From: Parus major
Taxonomy: Eukaryota > Chordata > Aves > Passeriformes > Paridae
Length of the DNA: 64,000 nt
Direction of reading: 5' to 3'
NCBI RefSeq assembly: GCF_001522545.3
Contig: NC_031774.1
Location: forward strand, 54,253,871 to 54,317,870
The position numbers and the translations under genes are program-made. Numbering within the stretch: position 1 is the first letter of the stretch; each line of letters begins with the position of its first letter. Below, in pieces: positions 27,601 to 39,476 of this stretch. The notes beneath the pieces are model-generated. The model had not been told where the DNA came from. It did not search any database and saw only the letters and a list, made by a program, of their open reading frames with translations.

Positions 27601-28583
27601 GATTAAAATATTTTTAAAAATATATTTAAGAATATATTTTATATTCATTTATATATATAACTTACAAAGGACAAAATACTTCTGATATGCAGCATTCAAA
27701 TCAAATGCAGAAAACACATCTCAATGAACTGTACACCTTGCCTCACACACCAGGCTGGTACCTGGCAACAAAGATCCAGCATTAACAAGCTTGACCAAGG
27801 TTAGCAGCACTTGGGACATCCTGAGTCACAACAAAGTTGAGAACAAAGCCAGCTGCAGCACTGCCACATCTCCATGGTGAAGCAGGAGCAGGGGAGGACA
27901 CATCCTATACATCAAATCTCACAGGAACTCAAGGCTACCACTTCCTCCTCCAAGTATGTTCATAGACAGGGTCCCAGGATTTTGAGCACATGTCCTCAGC
28001 ACTTCTGAATACTGTGAACATGTTAAAACTATTTCTTGGCTGCTTCTGTTGGCTCCTTCAGTAGAACACCAAGACACTTTAAGCTCTAAGACTTCATTCT
28101 GAGCATGCAATGGCATGAACCCAGCATATACAGAAGAGCCTAAATCTTAGACAAAGAATGAAGGTCACAGGTTCACTCCACAGGGTCAGCAGGGCTGGTC
28201 TGAGAATGAAAATTTAACATTCACAACTACTACAGGCAATTACACACCTTCCCTTGCAAGAGCAAGACACACTTTCCCACTAAATGGTATACATAACATA
28301 GCACTGCAGAAAGTTGTTTCTTCTCCCTTTCATCCTCTCCCCAAGGCACAACTGTTGGGTGTGGTTTATCGTCCCACTTAGTGGAGGGCTGGAAGGCCTG
28401 ACACTGCTCTATGCTATGGGCTGCAGAAGAGTGTACAGACGGAGAGGAGGGAAAATACAATGCCAACTTGCATTCATCTTGTTTTTTTCAGAAATACTTC
28501 AAAACCAAACATCCTGACAATTCTTCTGTGTAGTGAAACAGTTTCCTTGGCTTTCTTTAGCTCCTGAGTGTGATTAAATCCCT

Positions 28584-28599
28584 CCCCCCCCCCCCCCCC
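28584..28599 (+). repeat. 16-base C homopolymer
   Basis: Sixteen uninterrupted Cs following CCT. This is G-rich on the minus strand, the sense strand of the host intron, so it could fold as a G-quadruplex in RNA and is also error-prone in sequencing. Confidence 0.9.
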
Positions 28600-28961
28600 A
28601 ATGTAATTCTTACACTTAAGTCTTGACATTTATATTATTACTTTAACAAATTAATCTTTCTCAATGGAGTGTCCCATTATACTCTAGGGAGGCTCCGATG
28701 TTCCCGTGAGTCCTGTCAGATTTCTGCCAAGAGGTTTGAACTCCTAGACAGATCAAAGAGAAAGTGATGAGATAAAAAGAAACAGCATTCTCCAGACTGA
28801 CAGGTCAACCATCTCTCCTTGACAAGAAATAAGGAAGGTTTACAGAAACAATCAAGGAAACATTTGTGTTTCAGATTTGGTGGAACCACCCTGTAAAATA
28901 CTATAGCAGTAATTTCTGTACTAATGATTAGTGATTGTTTTCACTGAATAGGAGGCCAATA

Positions 28962-29240
28962 CTCACAGAATGATTTGGGCTGGAAGACACGTTCAAGATC
29001 ATCAATTTCCAGACCCTCTGGCACAGGCTGGGACACCTTCCACCAGACCAGGTTGCTAAAAGCACCATCCAAACTGGTCTTGAACATTTCCAGGGATGGG
29101 ACATCCACCCACAACTTCCCTGGGCAATCTGTGCTCAGACTGCCTCACCACTCTCACAGCCAAGAGTTAACAGCTAATGTAAATCTATCTTCTTTCAGTT
29201 TAATGCTGTTCTCCCTTGTCCTATCACTACATGAAATAAT
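28962..29240 (-). mobile_element. CR1 LINE 3' fragment
   Basis: Starts with CACAGAATGATTTGGGCTGG, then GACACCTTCCACCAGACCAG, TTTCCAGGGATGGGACATCC and CTCCCTTGTCCTATCACTAC. This is the standard reverse-complement order of an avian CR1 end. The open frame at 28975-29307 is made from this repeat. Confidence 0.88.
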
Positions 29241-32200
29241 CTCATATTGTTTTTTAATTTATCTGAACAGTACAAATCAGATGAGTTACATACAGATAAA
29301 ATTTTAGGCTGTACAAACTGCAGTGCTATGGCAATGTCACTGAAGAGCAACATAGTTTTGAAAGAAAGCCAGAAATTGCCTGTGTCCAGTATTTTCAGGT
29401 GCCAGAAATGTTACAATGCTGAAAGCAGAGTGCTAAGTGCAGACACACATATGAAATTCTAAGGCAGATTTGCCAAAAGGTTTGATTTTTAGAAGCAAAT
29501 TTTTCTTCAAATCCTGCTGCTTCAAAAGCTCAACAAGTTTAAGTGGCATAATGATAAAATAAGCAGGTCTTGAAGCCAAAATGAAACCAAATAAAATCAG
29601 CAGTGATAGTTTACTTCAGTAGTTCTGCATAAGAATATATACAAGCCCTATACAGCATCAGAGCCTAAATTTGTTTAAAAAATTATTTATAATGTTATCA
29701 TTAATATACAAATTTACTGTTTTCCCCTATTTTTTCCCCATCTTGACTTCCAGCTCAGTTTGTCAGAATACATAATTTCTGGTTAAAAAGGGCTGAAATC
29801 CAATCAGCTTACCTACTAAGTGAAAAAAAAAAGTTACTCAAACTGCTTTTGAATTTGCTCAGACTAAGACTGAACAGAAACAATGTAATGGATGACTTGG
29901 CCTCATCAATGACAGGAGCTAAAATGTAATTTTACTCAGCAAGGTTGGAATTTCACAAAGTTATAAAAATTCATGCCAGGGATCTTAGCATCTCGCCAGA
30001 CCCACTAACTAGATTAGAGTCTTTTTAAGCAGCAACAAAATGCTACATTCATTCTAAGTTCACAAATAACCATTACAGCTAATTAAAACATCATCTAAAA
30101 TGACAAATATCATTGAAAAGAATCCTTAAAACAATAACATCAAGTGACCAATCTCTATGTAGTTGATTGCATACTTAGTATTCTTACTCCCTATTTAAAT
30201 GATCTCGTATATCATGAAAAGCTTAGAGATGTCACTCAAATAATGTCATACTTTTTAATGAAACTTAGATTTCAAAACCTCATCATTTGCAGAAAATCCA
30301 ATAGTTGCAGTCATCACATATTAGGCTTTTGGTAGCCTACATTTCATAGAATGAGATCTACAGTCAGAATCATGCATAGATGTAGCTGTTTTACTCCAGA
30401 AAGAACGTGTGAATTAAAATTGGAACTACAACACTGAAAATTTTTGAAATCTGAAGATGGATATTGTGCTTTCTCAGCTTCCTGAGGAATTCTTCTAATC
30501 TTTAAAAAGAATTGCTTGTATTTGCTTACTAAATGTGCACCTTGATCATATGCAGCATGAGATCAGAAAAAGTATTTGGTTGTAAAAAATGAGGCTCATC
30601 ATTTCAGCAGAAATGCTTTTTTCAATGCCCAATTTTTCATTCACTTCTTTGCAAGATATCTACAACACAACAGTAAAAAACACTACTTACTGATTGGGAG
30701 GACTGTGGAGGGAATTGACAGTGGGGAGAGGAGGAAAATGAGGGGGCATGTTCTTTTTTCACGAAGAAACATGCAATTACTAGATGATACACGAATGCAC
30801 TTTGCACACACTGAACACACAGAACAAATATTATGCATTGCAACAGAAAGAAAAACAGCTATTTCAGAAACAGATAAGAATTTGAAGCACTAGTTAATTA
30901 AAAATACCAGAAAAAGGCATCCCTCAAGACAGACAGAAAATTAAGAAGCACACTAACGACCACCTACATATTTTTATGCTTTGGTACTTTTCCACCTATA
31001 CATTATAAAAAAAACCGCAACACTTATGGAAAAAAAACATTTTGCAGATATATAGAGGGTCACAAAAGCTATGAAAGAGAGCAGATGACAAACCATTAAA
31101 CTTTCACCTTTAGGTAGTTATGATGATCTGATGTCTCTTTTATGATATAGTCCATTTTTTTAATTAAATCTACAATGTGTTTAACAAGCAATTCTTCCAT
31201 CCATCTTTGATGTGTTTTACTTATAAAGCAATGACAGTTTTCAGTTCAGGCTCCTTAAAGTTCCAGAGAAACCATTTTCCACTCACTTGCTTTGAAAGCC
31301 ATTAAAACAACTTGATGAAGAACAGCAGCAGGGGGCTAACAGAAGCCAAGGCTTAGGAACAGTCTTTAGATTTTTCTCCTAAGACTTTCTCACAAACCCT
31401 TCTCACAAAGATCCTCAGGGCTTTTCATCCTCTCCTTTCTCCCCACCCCCTCCCAAAAATCAGTTCAAAGTGACAGATGCAACTAGCTCCAGATTCTGCT
31501 CTTTTCTTAATTTCTTTTCTTATATTCTTATATTCTTTTTTTAATTACTTTTACTTCTCAATTTTGATAGACTCAACTGAAATCTGATTCCCACAGAGGC
31601 AGTCATCATCTTCCCAATGGGAAAAAGTAGTACACAGAAAGATTCAAGTTGTGAACACCTTCTAATCTGTCATCCATTTCTAATAGAGAGCACTCCTAGT
31701 GAGAAATGTACCTGTTCCTTAAACACCATACACTATTGGCATTCAGTAAATTGAATTAATTGGTGATTAATTGATTAGTGATTTATACACAGTTCTATGT
31801 GTTACTATGGTATTTCTGAAACTTGCGTGACAGTGACCTTGTAACAGTTTCAATACTGGGATATAAAGAACTATGTAAGCCAACTGTAAATTATCTTTAA
31901 AATGGAAATTGCCTATAAGAAATGGTAAATTCTTTGGTTATAGTTTCATGCAAATGCAGAAATCACAGTTTTCTGGAAAACACACCTATTTAGACAGTAT
32001 TTATGCTAATTAGAATCAGTAGAGTGGATATTTTGTCTCTGTTTTGCTGAGCTCACCACAGTATTATTTCTTTGATTATGGCTGACTGAAGGACAAATTT
32101 CATTGATCACTAACTTTGTGGAACATCTGTAACTCCCAAGCTGTACCAACTCTTCAGTTGCTGTATTCAAATGGTGTCCCTGTGGTCAAGATACCGAACA

Positions 32201-32944
32201 TGGAATGTCTCAAACATGAACAGCTAATTCCATGAAGCAGGGCTAAGGGACATATTAATCCCAGATTCTATTTACAATCCCTTGTTCTTTTACAAATGAA
32301 AGCTACAGTTACAGTACACATGGCTAGGAGCAAACAGGGAGTAAAGAAGGCCAGCCTCATGTCTCCTCAATTGGAGTACAGGAGCAGCACATATGAGGGA
32401 TTTGAGGTCAGGAAAGACAGATGGTGGGCATTCCCATTACAGCTAAGTCACCTCTTGTCCATAAAACATTGAGCTTTATATTTTCCAGTTGGTGACTCTC
32501 ACAAGTTTGTGTTTCTACATTATTTTACCAAGCTTGTATTTGTAACTCCAACTGTGAGAACACATTGTGGAATAAATTTCTACATGTCTTGTGAACAAAT
32601 CTTATTGGTACTTTCTCAAGACATTAACAATTATACTTTCTCCTTGTCTCCCTTCAGCTAAAGTAATACATTATTAAAATGTTAGTGTGAGATATTTTTA
32701 ACCAGCTTTTCTTTAAGGAAATTTGGAAAAAATAATTTCATAAGAAATTCTAAGTCAGGCAACTGACATACAGCCCTATAAGCAAACATGCAAAAAGTTT
32801 CTGTTGGCTTTCTGACATAACTATACCATAAATATTGGAAAAGGATCCATCAAGAATATAAACTAAGGAAGTCCAAGAAGTAAAAAACCAATACCCTAAG
32901 GAACAGGAGCAGTTATGTGTGATTTTCTACAAGCATTCGATCAC

Positions 32945-33185
32945 TTTACAGAATTGAAAAAATGTTAGGGCTGGAAGGACCTCACAAGATCACTCAGTAC
33001 AAGTCTCTTAACAGTGGCAGGATCAAACATATGTTCTGTGAGTGCTATGTAATACATGCCAGATACAGAATATGCTTCTAAGCATTATCCAGTCAGAGCC
33101 TCCATTCCAGGCTGTTCCATCATTCAAACTATTCCACCATTTGTGCAGTCTTATGGCTAAAATAAACACTTTCAATCCCATATTT
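32945..33185 (-). mobile_element. Old, diverged CR1 LINE 3' fragment
   Basis: Begins CAGAATTG...GTTAGGGCTGGAAGGACCTC and continues AGATCACTCAGTACAAGTCT, with a later GGCTGTTCCATCATTCAAAC block. These are CR1-like landmarks with many substitutions. The right boundary is uncertain. Confidence 0.6.
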
Positions 33186-34662
33186 GCAACAGCACTCTAA
33201 GATTGTTAAACTGGAAATACATGACTTAAGATATATATTTTATCATGAATGTTCCTTTGGAATAATAATTTAATTTAAATTATCATTAGAATTACTTCTT
33301 TCTATATTTATTTTCAAGAATGTTTACTTCTCCAGAGGGGTAAACTTTTATCTTCCCATATTTTCTATTTTCAGAGAAAGAACATCTCTCACCCTCAGGA
33401 GTTTAGCCTCATTTCCCTATAATGTATTCATCACCACTCAGCACATCTGTCCCAGCAAATCCCATTTCCTGTTCTATTCATGAGGCTCAGCAACCTGGAG
33501 CTTTAGTGATTGCCGCCACACTTTTCCCATGGCCTTCTCACCTCTCACCCCCCCCACGCACCCCGCTCCCATTGTTTATCATCTGTTCTCCCCTGCTGCA
33601 AACTGCTGTCAGATGTTCACTTATCCCTAATCTTACTCACTGCCTTTGATATTCTTTCTAATCCAACAACCTGTCAACTGGGGCATCAGCCCATGTCCAC
33701 ACCAGCTGCTCTGTCACAGGCCAAAAGATTCCCTCTCTGCTCCAAGAGGTATTTAAAGGATTTTGACACAGCAACCTCAACGTGAAACAAATAATTAATG
33801 CTGTTTTGATCAGTGATCAGGGCTTTAGTGTGACATGAGTTGACCACTAAGAAAAACTGAGCTTTACTTTGTTTAAACTTCAGTAAACTTTAGTGTTACT
33901 GTATTAACAAGATTTTGATCAATGTCTGAAGGACAGTACCAAAAAGCTAAGTTCTTTAACTTTAGTTAAAAATTATGAAGAATAATTAATCTGAGTGCAA
34001 GTCAGCGGGGCAGATAACATTCTATGCCTGCTGTGTAAAACATGCTCATTTATGCAGTTTCAACTTCTATAGAGTTTTCAAAGCATGGGAGCTGACCTTT
34101 TATGAGTTACAGCTGAAAATACAAATGTATTTTAAATATGTCAGCAGTTGAGATAAAATTATTTAAAATACACTTATTTTCAGGAATAGAGTAGGATAGT
34201 TTAATTCCCTATAAAACATCAGACTGTGACATTTGAAAGAATAGTGCCGTTTACAGAAAATGTCTAATTTCCATGATATTCAGATTTGCTATAAACACTT
34301 AAAATTTTACAGTGTTCATCTGCTTTAAAACATATCAAATACACATAATGTCATAGCTGAGACTGTGATTCAGATGACAGATTTTTTGTATGAGGAAAAG
34401 TTTCTGCTATTTAAACAAACACGTGAATTTTGATCCAAACTGAAAAACAAATACAGCATTTAGTTGTTGGAAGAACATGAGCACTATTTTGTTTCTCATA
34501 TCTAACTGCAATTCCTATAAAAGAGATAGTACCAAACAAGAAAAAAAAAAGCCTACTTTATACCCTACAGTAGTTGTATTTCACACACAAAAGTATAATA
34601 AAACTTCAGTGATGATTTTTATAACATGGTTCATTCACTTAAAACTAAACCACTTTTATTCT

Positions 34663-34952
34663 TAGGGCTTGTCTATACCAGGACATCAAGAAAATGAATC
34701 TGAAATAAGTACCTTGATAAACTTGAATTCTGCTACTTAAACTCCATTAAACCCCTGTGTGGACACAGTCATCCAGTTTAGTTTACTGCTCCCTTAGGGC
34801 ACACACACTGGAAAGTTAACATGGATTAAGGTAGGGTATGAATTCAAAGTGCAATTGTACTTTGAAAATGGTTTAACGTAAACAGAACCAGACTCTTTGT
34901 TGTAGAATGAGACATGGAGTTACTCAGGAAAGTCCTGTGCAGACAAGTCCTT
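34663..34952. mobile_element. Probable small non-autonomous hAT-like DNA element
   Basis: The left end TAGGGCTTGTCTATACCAGG and the right end, read inverted, AAGGACTTGTCTGCACAGGA form imperfect terminal inverted repeats of about 20 bases around a body of about 290 bases. The GGGCTTGTCTAYAC type of end and the internal CTGTGTGGACACAG are like old amniote hAT elements. I see no clear 8-bp target duplication, so the ends may be off by a few bases. Confidence 0.5.
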
Positions 34953-35847
34953 GCAGATGAGGCTACTGGAGTGGTATTGCCAGAGCTGATGGTTTTCAGC
35001 TTCTTCATCTGCAGACCTGGAAACATCTTCCAGGGAAGCTGCAGGCCGAGGTAGCACATTTAGCCTGCTGATAATCGATCTGCTTTTCTTAGTTGCCTCA
35101 TATGGATGACCTACAAGTATTCCAAGGGACCTCAGCGAGCTGCTGAGAACTTGAGAAGCACGGTTTAAGCTCACTACGACTTTTGTACCTCCGCCTACAC
35201 TCGGTCTCAACTTCACAGTTACTGCGCACTAACCCAAGTAGTCTGATGGCATTAAATGAGATTTACTGATCATTTATGTAAGTGCAGACACATTTCAGCT
35301 ACAAAAGGTGCTCAACAAGGCCTTATTCTTTCCATTATATGACACTTGCGTCACAAGTGTGTTAAATCGTACTATGACTGACCTAAAAATATGAAGTTTT
35401 GTCACTGTCAACTACTTTTCATGCATTGATTTCAAAGCTTACATTCACTTGTCAAAGCATGCTGGATAAAAAATTAAGACTAACAAGAGATAATTTCCCT
35501 GAAACAAAAACAAGTACTAGTGTTCAACTACTGCTCTTATTAACTAATGCTTCTCATTTCCCCCTTCAGTAATTCATAAATGTCTTAAACAAAAATAACT
35601 TGTACAAATTTTCAGAGTTGAATTCAAAGCACATGGCAGAGCCAGAAGAGAGATGCCTAGATTCCTTAGTTCCTTTTCTTAAATCTGGGTTCTAATTGCT
35701 GAGAACACCATTTCTCTCAAAGGAAATTATGTTCCCTCAGTACTTAACTCCCTAATGCTGTCTTTGCAAAAACTTTTCTATATTTTCTTTAACCCATATG
35801 AAAGAATTATACTGCACCTCAACTGCATTCACTGTTAACACAACAGC

Positions 35848-35985
35848 AGTCAGATCAAAAATCCATCTCATCCAGATCTACCTCTGACAGCAGCCAAGAT
35901 GCCCAAGGAAGAGTCTATTGTTAAAACACTCTCAGACTCCTGCAATTTGCAGCTCAGGGACTCCCCGAGCTGGAAGCAGTATGTT
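35848..35985 (+). repeat. Ancient L3/CR1-like interspersed repeat fragment
   Basis: Reads TCAGATCAAAAATCCATCTC, then TCCAGATCTACCTCTGACAG and CAGCCAAGATGCCCAAGGAA. It follows the same order as the old amniote repeat seen at 18476 (TCAGAC..TCCATCT..CTGTCTC..GGCCAA). The match is partial and the family name is an inference. Confidence 0.45.
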
Positions 35986-38900
35986 TCCATTTAAGATTAA
36001 TACTCAACACTGACATAACAGACATGACAAGCTGAAGAAAATGAGACAAACTTCACAGGAAAAAAATGGCATCTCCTTTCACTGCACTACTGCTTTAAAA
36101 AATGAACTGCAAATACATGTGTTACTTGGTAACATATTTCCTACTACTGGAACCTTTTGAAGATTCAACAGAAGACTTACTTGTTTGAACAGGTAACTTA
36201 AAAATCTGTTTACTCCCTCAACAGCATAATTTTTAACTGTCAAAACAGAAAAGAATGTTTCATGTTTATAAAAAAGCAGACGGAAGTTCCAGAGAATATT
36301 TCAAGCAGCTGGGCACATTCATGTTGCTATTACCATATACAAAAATTCCTAAATGCAAAATAAGATTGTTAATATTATTGTTACACTGCCCTGCTTTGCT
36401 TTTTCATCTTCAAAGTTTTCATGGCATTAATGATACAGGCCTCACTTCTTTCTCCATGTATACACATATTTTAATCTTGATGACATCTCCAAGATGTCAA
36501 ATTGTTAATTGATGTTAAAATTGTAAGACACAATGGTTGCTCATGGTCACAAAAGAAAGCAGTAGCAAACTCAGATCAGAAGAAATTCTTTCTTCACTGA
36601 TGAACTGCGCCCTGCTCATGAAATACGTTTTCTACCCACTACAAAGTTCATGAGGTGTTAAAATCTTGAAAATTGCTTTAGAATGACTGCAAAACTCAAA
36701 GATATAATAATTTAATTCCCTTAACAGTGAATGAGAAACATCATACATTAAAATGAACTTGAAGGGAGCATTTTTCATGTTTAACTTTAAAATGAATTAT
36801 TCTAAGTATTAAATCAATAGAGGAAATGTGATGCTAAGGCATTGACCTATTCTGAAGTGTGGAAGGAATGTGAAGCTCAGAAAAGAGCAAATAGTTCCAA
36901 TTTACCACTACTGACTGCATGGTTCAGTCGATATGCATGCAGTTTTTGAGGTTTATCCCACCCACATCATTGAAACAGATGCCCATTCACCATTCCACAG
37001 ATTCAAAACACAAACTCTCTCACATACAAACACTCTGGGAAAATTACTGACAGTTGGTTCTAGTCTGGTGGCAAACTTCTAAAAGTTCCTGGGCAGAACG
37101 CACATATATGTTTATACAATGCAAGGAAACAGTGGCAAGAGCTCCCCTGCCAGAACAACTTTCAAAAACAAAGGTATAGGAGTCTGGGTGAGATCCACAA
37201 AGGCTTTGATGTGTGAGCTCTGGACAAAAGTTTCTGTAACAGCTCAAGGTATTATTCCCCCAGCTCGATGATTCCCCCCAGCTGATAGATGCTCTGCCTC
37301 CCCTTTGAAGGGTGCTGTCCCTAGCAAGAGGTCACCAAAAATAATATGCAAAGGCAATTCACTTATTTCTGTGTAAATCTCAGTGATTTGGCTTAAAGGG
37401 CTGATGACAGTGGGTTTGAATTGGAACAACAGAGCAAGAGCTGGAGCAAAGCCACCTTCTGTTGATTCCCAGGGGTTAAGAACCATTAGCACAGGGAAAA
37501 ACATGCAGTAACTTCTTAAATTGCTACTGCAAGATCCACCATAGCTCTGTTAAAAGCCTGTGTAAGGGTCCAAATCCAGCATGCAGAACCACTGAAATCC
37601 CTCTATGCTCAGGTGCTGATTAGGAAGACTTCATTATATCAAAATCCTATTTGGATACTTAATGCTGCTCAAAATCCTAACAACTCTCCTTAACTGCTTC
37701 TACTCAAGAGTTGACTTCATGACTTGGAGTCTCAGCAGAGTTCTTAAACTTAGCTTTTTTTTTTCTTTTTTCTTTTTTTTGTTCAATATATAGGCTAGTG
37801 CCTGCCTAGCATACACAAAAGAGAGCTGAAGATTTACACACAAATGTGTTTCCCAGCAGTGAGCACACTCTCCTGTGATGTGGGAAGCAATATTAATTGA
37901 AGTGAGATCTTGCAGCCTGACTCTACCACATCCCAGGGAAATGCCCTAGCCCTTGGGCATTGAGTTAATCTCTCATTAGCCATCCCTCTGGTCTCTTGAA
38001 TAAATTATTTATGAAAAGCAGAAGAACTTCAATAGGAAAAAGTGAAAAGAGATTTACCATGGAGTTCCTGGTAAAGAAGCCAATTCTTCAGGAGGTGATA
38101 TATGTTTAAAAAAAAAGCCAATTTAGATAACAAGTCAATTTGCACTTTTTGGGGGCAAGTACACATTAAAGCTAGACAGATGCTATCCTCTATGTGAGAA
38201 AAATTAATTTTCTTCACTCAGTACCAAGCAGAACCAAAATATATAGGAACACAAGGTTCCTACTGACAAAATGAAGAGAATGTTCCTCAGGCTGAGTGAG
38301 ATACCTTGTCCATCTCTCAACCCCAGGTTAACTCACTTCAAACATGGTTGATTTGAAGAAGGGCCCCACCTGGAGCAGGGCTGACAGCTGAAAATCCCAA
38401 ATAGAAGCTGAGGTCCCTTTTGAAGTTCTGTCAAACACCTATTTTGAAGAATATAATCTTAATCTGTACTTTACCCCTCTATACTGGCCCTCACCAAAAT
38501 CTGATTGCAGTTTGCTGAATTCCACAACTCCTTGGCTGCACTTCCATTTCTACCTTTACACTACACAAAGACAGAACTAATCATTTAAATGAGTTACTGG
38601 TACAGTGATCTGTCCAGCAATCCAGGCTGTTTTCCACAACTTGGATACCCAAGAAAAGCTGCAAGGTGCCTGAATCTGCAAGGTTTGAAACCTGGAAGTC
38701 TTTCAGAAGGGTAAAGACCTACTTTTATGCTCTACAGGAAGAATTCAGAGCTCATTGATTTCATTTAAAATACAGATGGGCAGAAGGAGAGGATGATGAA
38801 ACACTTCATAGGAAAAGCTCTCAGGATCTTCTATGGGAAGAACAGAATCCACCACGGGCATAAATTGCTATAACTTCAGGAACTGCCATGATTTCTTACA

Positions 38901-39340
38901 ATCCTCACTTCAGTGAAAGAGCCAGAAATGGACATTTTTCTCACAGTCTTTCAAAAGAGTATTTCTATATGTAACCAAATACAGTCTAAAGGATGACTCA
39001 AGCTGTTAAAACACAGGGGAACTTGGGAGTCAAGCACAAACCTACAAAGACATTGCTGAGGTTCTCTCTAACGTGACAGTAATTTCCTGACTGGATTCTA
39101 TGTACACACAACTCTGTTCTTGAGTTTGTCCACAGCTCCCAATCTGAGCATCTGTATGTCCAAGGAAAATACTCAGCTGGCCAAAATATTCATGCAGTCC
39201 TTGGGCGTGCAATTGTAAATGTGTAAAATGCCTCTGAGAGCAGGTAGACAATGATCTGAGCCTGTGGCTCCACTCTTCATCAGGTGTGACCGCAGCCTCC
39301 TTCAGATGTGTAACCTGTGTGGGTTTACAAAAATATTCCC

Positions 39341-39476
39341 AGAATCACAGAATATTCTGAGTTGGAAGGGACCCACAAGGATCACTGATCCAGCTCGAGT
39401 GAATGGCCCACGCAGGGACTGAACCTGTGACCTCAGTGTTATTAGCACCGTTCTTTGACCAACTGAGCTAATTTTC
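39341..39476 (-). mobile_element. TguSINE1-type SINE: tRNA-Ile head with CR1-type tail
   Basis: Read on the minus strand, 39476-39404 is a 73-base relic of tRNA-Ile(AAT). An A box TTAGCTCAGTTGG is intact, the anticodon loop reads CTAATAA (AAT at 39443-39441), and the B box is GGTTCAGTCCC, one CpG-type change from consensus. It is followed by a CR1-like 3' end, CCTTCCAACTCAGAATATTC, finishing in TTCTGTGATTCT. A tRNA-Ile head on a CR1 tail is the described structure of TguSINE1 in zebra finch and other oscines, moved in trans by a CR1 LINE. I see no clear target-site duplication, which is normal for CR1-driven insertions. The D-stem and acceptor 5' half have decayed, so it is not a functional tRNA. 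Confidence 0.88.

Noticed and set aside
28975..29307. 110-codon plus-strand frame
   Set aside because: Made of reversed CR1 sequence.
34920..35216. 98-codon minus-strand open frame with exon-like composition (contains SIISRLNVLPRPAASLEDVS)
   Set aside because: Its last codons lie in the right end of the probable hAT element and I found no good splice pair or recognisable family. It is not part of the NUDT14 reading frame.
39404..39476. Possible functional tRNA-Ile gene
   Set aside because: The 5' acceptor strand and D-stem are degraded and it continues directly into a CR1 tail, so it is a SINE head.
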